The position numbers and the translations under genes were made by a program. Below, piece after piece: positions 55,290 through 62,718 of a DNA stretch of 64,000 bases. Within the stretch, counting starts at the first letter, position 1. Each line of letters begins with the position of its first letter. This DNA comes from Mesorhizobium shangrilense (GTDB lineage: Bacteria; Pseudomonadota; Alphaproteobacteria; Rhizobiales; Rhizobiaceae): NCBI RefSeq assembly GCF_040537815.1, contig NZ_JBEWSZ010000002.1, forward strand, positions 124,001-188,000, in the 5' to 3' direction. The notes beneath the pieces are model-generated. The model had not been told where the DNA came from and made no database searches. It was given only the letters and a program-made list of their open reading frames with translations.

Positions 55290-55813
55290 GCCGTCTCGGG
55301 CTGGCGCTCGAGAAGGGTCAGTGTCAGCCAGCGCGCGGTCAGCGCCGGCTTCTTCGAGCCCTCGATCTCGATCGTCACGTCATGCGCCGTCTGCACCCAG
55401 CCCGACGGTCTCACCTTGACGTCGGCCAGCACGAAATGGGTGCGGATGCGCGCACCGGTCTTCACCGGCGCCAGGAAGCGCAGCGTGTCAAAACCATGAT
55501 TGACCCCCATCTTGCCGTTTTCCAGCGGCGGCATGGTCTCGAAGGTCATCGCCGACAAAAGCGACAGCGACAGGAAGCCATGCGCGATGGTGCCGCCGAA
55601 CGGCGTCTCGCGCTTGGCGCGCTCCGGGTCGCAGTGGATGAACTGGTGGTCGTCGGTGGCGTCGGCGAACTGGTCGATCATGCGTTGCGTGACCACGCGC
55701 CACGGCGAGACGCCGACTTCCTTGCCGACACTGGCCAGAAGCACATCGAGACTGATCGGTTCCACGGCGATGCCCTCCACTTCACACACCGGCTCTCCGG
55801 CCGGACATGTCAT
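55286..55813 (-). CDS. MaoC-like hydratase/thioesterase-fold protein
   Basis: The protein has 175 residues from ATG 55813, which overlaps the stop of the SDR upstream. Its hot-dog fold has the hydratase motif: QRMIDQFADATDDHQFIHCD (Asp and His active-site pair), then GGTIAHGFLSLSLL. Enoyl-CoA hydratase activity is likely. It is coupled on both sides by 4-bp overlaps, so SDR 2, MaoC and kinase are one translational unit. Confidence 0.9.
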   Translation of the reverse strand: MTCPAGEPVCEVEGIAVEPISLDVLLASVGKEVGVSPWRVVTQRMIDQFADATDDHQFIHCDPERAKRETPFGGTIAHGFLSLSLLSAMTFETMPPLENGKMGVNHGFDTLRFLAPVKTGARIRTHFVLADVKVRPSGWVQTAHDVTIEIEGSKKPALTARWLTLTLLERQPETA

Positions 55814-56625
55814 TCCTTGAACAGCGTCAGCCCATGCTGCACCGACTGTCCGCCGTCGATCGGCAGTATGGCACCGGTAACATAACTGCCGGCACGGCTG
55901 CACAAATAGAGGGTTGCGCCGGCAATGTCATCCGGTACGCCGATGCGGCCGATCGGAACATGGCTCCCGACATGTCTTGCCTGTTCCTCTGTGCCAGTGG
56001 CGAACGCCGTCATGCGGCTCTGGAAAGGACCGGGAGCGAAGGCGTTGACGGTGATGCGGCGGGTGGCGAACTCGAGCGCCAGCGTGCGCGTCAGATGATG
56101 GACCGCCGCCTTCGAGGCCGTGTAGGAGTAGGCATCGTCAGCCAGCGGCTGCGTGCCCATCACCGAACCCAGATTGATCACCCGCGCCGGATCGATGTCG
56201 CTGGCGGCGGCATCGAGCAGCGGCAGCAATTCGCGGGTCAGATGGAAGACGGCGGTGACATTGACGCCGAACACTTTCGCCCATGCCGAATAAGGGAAGC
56301 TTTCCAAGGGCGCGCCCCAGGAGACGCCGGCATTGTTGACGAGAATATGCAGCTTGTCGGTTCGCGCCTTGACCTCGGCGACGAGCGCGGCGATGCCAGC
56401 TTCGCTGGAGACATCGCCGGCAAAGCCCTCGGCGCGGCCGGAAGCGCCAAGATCGTTCAATTCGTCGGCGACCTTGATGCAATCGTCGCCCTTGCGCGAG
56501 GCGATCATGACGGTGGCGCCAGCCTTGACCAATGCGGTGGCGGCCATGCGGCCGATCCCGGTCGCTGCTCCCGTCACCAATGCGGTCTTGCCGGCCACGG
56601 AAAACAGCTCGTCCAGGTAGCTCAT
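55810..56625 (-). CDS. Short-chain dehydrogenase/reductase (cluster SDR 2)
   Basis: The SDR has 271 residues from ATG 56625, 8 bp after GGAGGA; the ATG two codons earlier is too close to it. Motifs: LVTGAATGIGRMAA, NNAGVSWG, NLGSVMGTQ and YTASKAAVHHL. The Arg-Lys after beta-2 (MIASRKGDDC) suggests NADP. It is the first gene of the minus-strand acyl-CoA cluster and is divergent from the acyl-CoA dehydrogenase across 126 bp. Confidence 0.9.
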   Translation of the reverse strand: MSYLDELFSVAGKTALVTGAATGIGRMAATALVKAGATVMIASRKGDDCIKVADELNDLGASGRAEGFAGDVSSEAGIAALVAEVKARTDKLHILVNNAGVSWGAPLESFPYSAWAKVFGVNVTAVFHLTRELLPLLDAAASDIDPARVINLGSVMGTQPLADDAYSYTASKAAVHHLTRTLALEFATRRITVNAFAPGPFQSRMTAFATGTEEQARHVGSHVPIGRIGVPDDIAGATLYLCSRAGSYVTGAILPIDGGQSVQHGLTLFKE

Positions 56626-56751
56626 GGCCATTCCTCCGCGCGTTTCTCCCACTGTAGGGCGGGAAGGGCTCGCGTTGACAAGGCTACCCGAAGTACCATC
56701 ATCCTTGCCACGGATAAAATGCCGGGTTTGGCGTGAAAGGGTTAGCGACCG

Positions 56752-57993
56752 ATGACGGAGATGAACCTCGGCATGACCGAGCGGCTGAAGCCGATCCATC
56801 AGCGCGTCGCGGCCATGGTGCGCGACGAGATCACGCCGCTCGACAAGGAATTCCTGGCCGAGGTGGGCAAGGCCGGCGACCGCTGGGCCTATACGGCGCG
56901 CCAGAGCGAAATTCTCGAAGGGCTGAAGAAGGCAGCCAGGGAACGCGGCCTGTGGAATTTCTGGCTCACCGGCTCGGACCGCGGTTATGGGCTGTCGACC
57001 GTCGAGTACGCCTATCTGGCCGAGGAGATGGGCAAGGCGCATCTCGGCGCCGAGACCTTCAACTGCTCGGCTCCCGACACCGGCAATATGGAGGTGCTGG
57101 AGCGGTACGGTTCGGCCGAGCACAAGAAGGCGTGGCTGGAGCCTTTGCTCGAGGGGCGGATTCGCTCGGCCTATCTGATGACCGAACCGGACGTCGCCTC
57201 GTCCGACGCCACCAACATTGCGATGCGCTGCGAACGCCAGGGCGAAAACTATGTGCTCAACGGCGAGAAATGGTGGGCGTCGGGCGCCGGCGACCCACGC
57301 TGCGCCATCTATATCGTCATGGTCCGCACCGGTGGCGATGAGGAGCCGCAGCACCGCCGCCATTCGATGATCCTGGTGCCTGCTGATACAAAAGGCGTGA
57401 CCAAGCTCCGGGCCATGCAGGTCTATGGCGACGATGATGCGCCGCATGGCCATATGCACCTGCGCTTCGACAATGTTGTCGTGCCGGCATCGAACCTGAT
57501 CCTTGGCGAGGGCAGGGGTTTCGAGATCGCGCAAGGGCGGCTCGGCCCGGGCCGCATCCATCACTGCATGCGCGCCATCGGCCAGGCGGAGATGGCGCTG
57601 GAGATGCTGTGCCAGCGCTCCGTGCGCCGCGAAGCCTTCGGCCAGCCCCTGGCCAGGCTTGGCGCCAATTTCGACATCATCGCCGAATGCCGCATGGAGA
57701 TCGAGATGGCCAGGCTGCTCTGCCTCAAGGCGGCTTGGATGATCGACCAGGGCGATGCCCGTGCCGCCGCGCCCTGGATCAGCCAGATCAAGGTCATCGC
57801 GCCGCGCGTCGCGCTCAAGGTCACCGACGAAGCGGTGCAGATGTTCGGCGCGCAGGGCATCAGCCAGGACACGCCGCTCGCCCGCTCATGGACGCATCTG
57901 CGTACGCTGCGCCTCGCCGACGGACCGGATGCCGTGCACCGCCGTCAGGTGGCGCGTACGGAGCTGAAGAAATACACGCAGGAAAAGGTCTGA
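56752..57993 (+). CDS. Acyl-CoA dehydrogenase, ACAD10/11-like
   Basis: The 413-residue flavoprotein shows the ACAD layout: an N-terminal helical domain, LMTEPDVASSDATNI (FAD/substrate loop), NGEKWWASGAGDPRC, a central beta domain, and the C-terminal RREAFGQPLARLGANFDIIA and QMFGAQGISQDTPLARSWTH. The EPDVASSD and WWASGA motifs are typical of the ACAD10/ACAD11 branch, which handles 4-hydroxy or 4-phospho acyl-CoA. With the APH kinase, MaoC and SDR genes opposite, a complete catabolic set is plausible. Confidence 0.92.
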   Translation: MTEMNLGMTERLKPIHQRVAAMVRDEITPLDKEFLAEVGKAGDRWAYTARQSEILEGLKKAARERGLWNFWLTGSDRGYGLSTVEYAYLAEEMGKAHLGAETFNCSAPDTGNMEVLERYGSAEHKKAWLEPLLEGRIRSAYLMTEPDVASSDATNIAMRCERQGENYVLNGEKWWASGAGDPRCAIYIVMVRTGGDEEPQHRRHSMILVPADTKGVTKLRAMQVYGDDDAPHGHMHLRFDNVVVPASNLILGEGRGFEIAQGRLGPGRIHHCMRAIGQAEMALEMLCQRSVRREAFGQPLARLGANFDIIAECRMEIEMARLLCLKAAWMIDQGDARAAAPWISQIKVIAPRVALKVTDEAVQMFGAQGISQDTPLARSWTHLRTLRLADGPDAVHRRQVARTELKKYTQEKV

Positions 57994-58051
57994 ACGTCCG
58001 GCAATCCAGCTCTGTTATGATCTCCCCTGCCGGCAAAGAAGGAGTTCTCCG

Positions 58052-59089
58052 ATGACCATACCCTCCGAAATGAAGGCGCTGCTGCTTGTCGGCGACGGCT
58101 ACACCAAGACGCCGAGCGGCAGCGTGCTGGAGGCCATGGAGCCCTATCTCGAGCCGGGCAGCATCGCCGTGCCGACGCCCGGGCCGACACAGGTTCTGCT
58201 CAAGGTCAGTCTCGCCTCGATCAATCCGTCCGATGTCGCCTTCATCAAGGGCCAGTACGGCCAGCCGCGCGCCAAGGGCCAGCCGGCCGGCTTCGAGGGC
58301 GTCGGCACCGTCGTGGCCAGCGGCGATGATCCCTATGCCAAAGGCCTGGCAGGCAAGCGCGTGGCGTTCGCCACCGGCCTCTCCAACTGGGGCTCGTGGG
58401 CGCAGTACGCAGTCGCCGAGGCCGCCGCTTGCATCCCGCTACTGGACACGGTCCGTGACGAGGACGGTGCCGCGATGATCGTCAACCCGCTGACCGCGCT
58501 CGCCATGTTCGACATCGTCAAGCAGGAGGGTGAAAAGGCTTTCGTCATGACCGCCGGGGCCAGCCAGCTGTGCAAGCTGATCATCGGCCTGGCCAAGGAA
58601 GCGGGGTTCCGGCCGATCGTCACCGTGCGCCGCGACGACCAGATCCGACTGCTGAAAGAGCTTGGCGCCGCGCATGTCCTCAACGAGAAGGCTGATGACT
58701 TGAAGGCGGCGTTGCGCGAGGTGATGAAGGCCGAGCAGCCGCGCATCTTCCTCGACGCGGTGACCGGCCCGCTGGCCTCGGCCATCTTCGATGCCATGCC
58801 GAAGCGTTCGCGCTGGATCATCTACGGCCGGCTCGACACCAACGCCACGATTATCCGCGAGCCCGGCCAATTGATCTTCCAGCACAAGCACATCGAGGGC
58901 TTCTGGCTGAGCGAATGGATGCGTCAGTCTGGGGATCGGCGTGGCCCGGCGATCATGGAGGCGCAAAAGCGCTTTTCCGACGGGCGCTGGGCGACCGATG
59001 TGACGGCCGTCGTGCCGCTCGCCGAGGCTATGGCGCGCTTGCCCCTGGAACTCGCCAAGCCCAACGGCAAGGTGTTCATCCGGCCTTAG
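58052..59089 (+). CDS. MDR-family oxidoreductase, quinone-reductase-like
   Basis: The 345-residue protein has the medium-chain dehydrogenase fold but no zinc ligands of the alcohol dehydrogenase type: VLLKVSLASINPSDVAFIKG, GFEGVGTVVASG, AMIVNPLTALAMFDIV, the coenzyme region VMTAGASQLCKLIIGLAKEA, and EGFWLSEWM. NADPH-dependent enone or quinone reductase activity is likely. It follows the acyl-CoA dehydrogenase by 58 bp and may be cotranscribed. Confidence 0.88.
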   Translation: MTIPSEMKALLLVGDGYTKTPSGSVLEAMEPYLEPGSIAVPTPGPTQVLLKVSLASINPSDVAFIKGQYGQPRAKGQPAGFEGVGTVVASGDDPYAKGLAGKRVAFATGLSNWGSWAQYAVAEAAACIPLLDTVRDEDGAAMIVNPLTALAMFDIVKQEGEKAFVMTAGASQLCKLIIGLAKEAGFRPIVTVRRDDQIRLLKELGAAHVLNEKADDLKAALREVMKAEQPRIFLDAVTGPLASAIFDAMPKRSRWIIYGRLDTNATIIREPGQLIFQHKHIEGFWLSEWMRQSGDRRGPAIMEAQKRFSDGRWATDVTAVVPLAEAMARLPLELAKPNGKVFIRP

Positions 59090-59316
59090 GAATGGATCGA
59101 CGCAAGCGATCGATCAGACGGGAATGATTGAACACAATGGTGTGATCAGGCGCTCGAAGCGAATGAAATACCCGCATTCGTGCATCACGGAACCCTAAAA
59201 TACGGTTTCCGCACCCACCAAGGCCTCTATGCCTCGCTGCTTCGTCCATGATATGCCCCGCACTGAATGCCAGGGCGGTTGTTGGGACGGCCCTGAGCAG
59301 GTTCTGGGGTGTTGTC

Positions 59317-60483
59317 ATGACAATTTCCAAGCCGGTCTTCGACCGTTTGGGACTAATGTTGTGGATCGTGGCGTTTCTGGTCACGGCCGCACTGGCGCAA
59401 ATGTCGCTCGATGATCGTTCGGTCGTGTTCGTCTACAGGAATGGCTCCGAAGCCTTCATGGCCCAGCAGCCGCTCTATCATGTCCATCTCGCGATGGGCT
59501 ACCTTTATGCGCCTGCCTTCGCCGCGCTCTATTCGCCGCTTCTGATGCTTGGGCACCATTTCGGCGACCTGGTTTGGCGCATGATCTGCTTTGGCGTAAT
59601 AACGTTTGCCGTCGTTCGGCAGGTCCGAAAACTTGGCGGCCATGACCTCACCTGGCTGCTTTCCTTCGGCCTTGTCATTTCAATGCCCATGGCGCTCGGT
59701 GCGCTCCGCAATGGCCAGGCCACGATACTGCTGACCGGCGCCTGCTGGCTGCTCACCTTGTCGGCGCTCGAGGGCCGGCGCGCGGAGACTTTTCTATGGA
59801 CGTCGCTTGCAATCATTGCCAAGCCGACGGCCATCGTCATGGTGTTGCTGGTGGCGGCACTGCGTCCCCGGCTGATACCGGTGATCGTGCTGGCGCTGCT
59901 GGTGGTGCTCATCATACCCTATGCCTTTGCGCCCGTTGGCTATGTCAACGACCAGTATCATGACTTCTTCCAGATGCTGACGGCGATGGCTGTCGACAGG
60001 ACTGGCCCGTTTGAACCCGCCGACTTCACATCTGTCTTCGCGTCGTTCGGGTATCCCCTCCCGGAACGTGAGGCCACGATCGTGCGCGTCATCGCCGCGC
60101 TGATGGCACTCTCCGCCGTTCTCTGGTACGACCGAAGGGTAGAGCGGGGAACGGCCGAGCTCGCCATATTCGTGGTGGGCGCCTTTTACATGTGTGTGTT
60201 CAATCCCCGCGTCGAGCCCAACACCTACGCCATGATCGCCATTCCCACCGGCGTTGCCATCGCCTTGCTGTGGCGGGAAGAGCAAGGGGGGGCCTTGCGT
60301 GTGGCGCTGGCGGTACTGCTCGTCCTCAGCGGGATGACCGGCATATTCCGTCCCGTCCATGAGTTCTTATCCCCGTGGTTGCGGCCGATCGTCGTGTCGC
60401 TCATCTCCTGCGCGTTGATCTGGTGGTTCTGGGCCAGCGCGCGCGACAAGGCCCAGGATGCCGGACCTGTCGCGCATGGCTGA
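59317..60483 (+). CDS. GT87-like polytopic glycosyltransferase (DUF2029)
   Basis: The protein has 388 residues from ATG 59317, with about ten membrane helices. An early periplasmic loop has GSEAFMAQQPLYHVHLAMGY and FAALYSPLLMLGHHFG; later come LRNGQATILLTGACWLLTLS and IIAKPTAIVMVLLVAAL. LRNGQ and the (K/Y)P loop are typical of GT87 enzymes, which use polyprenyl-phosphate sugars as donors on the outer face of the membrane. It opens a four-gene operon with a GtrB-like enzyme that could supply such donors. Upstream 227 bp are non-coding. Confidence 0.82.
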   Translation: MTISKPVFDRLGLMLWIVAFLVTAALAQMSLDDRSVVFVYRNGSEAFMAQQPLYHVHLAMGYLYAPAFAALYSPLLMLGHHFGDLVWRMICFGVITFAVVRQVRKLGGHDLTWLLSFGLVISMPMALGALRNGQATILLTGACWLLTLSALEGRRAETFLWTSLAIIAKPTAIVMVLLVAALRPRLIPVIVLALLVVLIIPYAFAPVGYVNDQYHDFFQMLTAMAVDRTGPFEPADFTSVFASFGYPLPEREATIVRVIAALMALSAVLWYDRRVERGTAELAIFVVGAFYMCVFNPRVEPNTYAMIAIPTGVAIALLWREEQGGALRVALAVLLVLSGMTGIFRPVHEFLSPWLRPIVVSLISCALIWWFWASARDKAQDAGPVAHG

Positions 60484-61459
60484 GTTGAGGCCTACTCTCG
60501 ATGTCATCGCGCCGTTCCTCAACGAGGCACAGTCGGCGGCCGCCTTCGTGGCCCTGCTCGACCAGCTGGAGGCCGCGGTGTCACAGCGGTTCGGCATGGC
60601 CATGCACAAGATCCTGGTCGATGACGGCAGCCAGGATGACGGTGTCGAACGGTTCTCGCGGGCGCTTTCCGGATCCTGGGAGATCGTGCGCCTCAGCCGC
60701 AATTTCGGCAAGGAGGTCGCCGTGCTTGCCGGCCTCGACCGTTCGCGTGGCGACATGGTGCTGATCATGGATGCTGATCTCCAGCATTCGATGGAAATCA
60801 GCCTCACGATGATTTCCGAACTGGTCAAGGATCCGGAACTCGATGTGGTCTATGCGCAGAACGACAGGCGCGAGGCCAGCTGGCGGCGTAGCCAGTTGGC
60901 ACGGCTCTTCTACAGCCTGATCAACAGCAGCCAACGCTTCGACATTCCTGAGAACGCCGGGGACTTTCGCGTCATGCGCGGCGCCGTCGCGCGCGCGGTC
61001 GCCAGCCTGCGCGACAAGAGGCGCTTCAACAAGGGCCTCTTTGCCTGGGCCGGCTTTCGCCAGAAAGCGGTACCCTATTCACCGGAAGATCGTGCCAGCG
61101 GCACGTCGAAATGGAGCCGGCTCAACCTGCTCGCCTTTTCGCTGGAGGGCTTCACGTCCTTTTCCGTCATTCCGCTGCGCCTCATCAGCCTCTGCGGGCT
61201 TATCGCCGCGTTTGCCGGCGCGCTGTATGGCGCCAAGGTGTTCTTCGAGGTCATTTTCTACGGCATCGCCGTGCCCGGCTATCCCAGCCTTCTGGTGGCG
61301 GTGGTCTTTCTCGGCGGCTTCAACCTCGCCCTTCTCGGGCTGATCGGCGAATATGTCTGGGTGACGTTGAGCGAGAGCAAGGACCGGCCCATCTACATCG
61401 TGCGCGATGTCGTCAGTGGCGAGTTCGGTAGAGGGAAGCCAGGTACCGCCGAAAGATGA
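60458..61459 (+). CDS. GT2 glycosyltransferase, polyprenyl-phosphate sugar synthase (GtrB-like)
   Basis: The protein has 333 residues from ATG 60458 (overlaps the previous gene by 26 bp; ATG 60476 is possible). The GT2 domain has VIAPFLNEAQ, KILVDDGSQDDG, LIMDADLQHS (metal DxD) and RRFNKGLFAWAGF; two C-terminal membrane helices follow (LRLISLCGLIAAFAGALYGA and YPSLLVAVVFLGGFNLALLG). It transfers a sugar, often glucose, to undecaprenyl phosphate. Its partner GtrA is in the same operon. Confidence 0.92.
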   Translation: MPDLSRMAELRPTLDVIAPFLNEAQSAAAFVALLDQLEAAVSQRFGMAMHKILVDDGSQDDGVERFSRALSGSWEIVRLSRNFGKEVAVLAGLDRSRGDMVLIMDADLQHSMEISLTMISELVKDPELDVVYAQNDRREASWRRSQLARLFYSLINSSQRFDIPENAGDFRVMRGAVARAVASLRDKRRFNKGLFAWAGFRQKAVPYSPEDRASGTSKWSRLNLLAFSLEGFTSFSVIPLRLISLCGLIAAFAGALYGAKVFFEVIFYGIAVPGYPSLLVAVVFLGGFNLALLGLIGEYVWVTLSESKDRPIYIVRDVVSGEFGRGKPGTAER

Positions 61460-62277
61460 CGCGACGCCTTCGCCTGATCGCCGACGACTACGGCCTGGCG
61501 CCCGGTGTCTCCGCCGCGATCCTCGAACTGCTCGACCGCGGGCGCCTGACCGGCACAAGCTGCATGACCGGTTTTCCGGAATGGCACGGCGAGGCGGTGC
61601 GCATCAGGCCGCTCACTGGCCGTGCAGCGATCGGGCTGCATCTGACCTTGACCGATCAGCTTGCCGTCACTGGGCAGTCGAGCCTGGCGCCGGAAGGCCG
61701 GCTTCCACCGCTCGGCTCGCTGGCCCTGCCGCTTCGCCGCGGCCGTATCGACGATCGTGATGTGCATGCCGAACTCGATGCCCAGCACGGACGTTTCGTC
61801 GAGGCGCTGGGACGCGAACCGAATTTCATCGACGGCCACCAGCACGTGCATTTCCTGCCCGTCGTCAGACGATGGCTGCGCAGGCGTTTTGCCAAGGGAG
61901 CAGGCATGCCGGCGCTGCGCGGCTCGCCGGCATGGCCCGGCACCATCGCCACCGCCCTGAAAGTCGCCGCTGTCGGAGCCCTCGCCGCCGGCTTCGACCG
62001 GTCGATGGAAGGCGCGGGCTTCACGGTCATGCGGCCGCTGACCGGGCTCTATGACTGGCGGCAGCCCGACGGCTTCGCTTCCGTGCTCCGGTCGGCTATC
62101 GAGACGTTGCCGGAGAACGGGCTGTTCATGTGTCATCCCGGCCATGTCGACGAAACGCTGCGCGGGCGCGATCCGATGCAAGGTGCGCGCGAGGTCGAGT
62201 TCGCCTACCTTGCCTCCGGCGATTTCGGCGCAAGCCTGGAGCGCGCTGGCGCCGCCGTCATGGATGGCCGGGGATGA
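61456..62277 (+). CDS. ChbG/HpnK-family (YdjC) carbohydrate deacetylase
   Basis: The protein has 273 residues. Metal ligands and motifs: LIADDYGLAPG, AIGLHLTLTD, FIDGHQHVHFLPVV and LFMCHPGHVDETL. YdjC-fold enzymes remove acetyl groups from N-acetylated sugars (chitooligosaccharides, or hopanoid glucosaminides in HpnK). In this operon it would act on an N-acetylated lipid-linked sugar. It overlaps both neighbours by 4 bp. Confidence 0.9.
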   Translation: MTRRLRLIADDYGLAPGVSAAILELLDRGRLTGTSCMTGFPEWHGEAVRIRPLTGRAAIGLHLTLTDQLAVTGQSSLAPEGRLPPLGSLALPLRRGRIDDRDVHAELDAQHGRFVEALGREPNFIDGHQHVHFLPVVRRWLRRRFAKGAGMPALRGSPAWPGTIATALKVAAVGALAAGFDRSMEGAGFTVMRPLTGLYDWRQPDGFASVLRSAIETLPENGLFMCHPGHVDETLRGRDPMQGAREVEFAYLASGDFGASLERAGAAVMDGRG

Positions 62278-62684
62278 GCGGGGCGGACCAGCCGGGTCGC
62301 ACGACCGGCGACAAGATCATCCGCTTCGCCATGGTCGGCGTCGTCAATACGGTTATCGACCTAGCCAGCTTCTCGCTGCTGCTCTGGCTGAAAGCCCCGC
62401 CGCTCGGTGCCAATCTGGGCGCCTGGATGGTCGCGGTTGCCTTCTCCTTCGTGGCGAATGGCTTCTGGTCGTTCGAACGCGATCCGGCCATCTCGCTGCA
62501 CAGCGCCTTCTTCCGCTTCGTCTCGCTGGGTGCGCTGATTTCGCTCGGCGTTTCCAGCCTGTCCATCGCGGTGCTAGCCGGCATGGTCGGCGTGTGGCCG
62601 GCCAAGATCGCCGGCGTCGTCCTGGGAGCGGTGCTGAATTTCCTTGCCGCGCGCTGGTCGATCGAAGGCCGACTTCTGAAATAG
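62274..62684 (+). CDS. GtrA-like flippase
   Basis: The protein has 136 residues with four transmembrane helices. GtrA features: IIRFAMVGVVNTVIDLASFS, GAWMVAVAFSFVANGFWSFE and GVVLGAVLNFLAARWSIEGR. GtrA proteins are thought to flip polyprenyl-phosphate sugars across the inner membrane. The order GT87, GtrB, deacetylase, GtrA points to transfer of a deacetylated sugar to a lipid, lipid A or polysaccharide on the periplasmic side. Confidence 0.92.
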   Translation: MSGADQPGRTTGDKIIRFAMVGVVNTVIDLASFSLLLWLKAPPLGANLGAWMVAVAFSFVANGFWSFERDPAISLHSAFFRFVSLGALISLGVSSLSIAVLAGMVGVWPAKIAGVVLGAVLNFLAARWSIEGRLLK

Positions 62685-62718
62685 CGGAATTCCGGACGGA
62701 ACACGCTTTTGCCACGCC

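Noticed and set aside
55810..57564. Upstream extension of the cluster SDR 2 frame to 584 residues
   Set aside because: The extra N-terminal part is antisense to the acyl-CoA dehydrogenase; the GGAGGA site sets the start at 56625.
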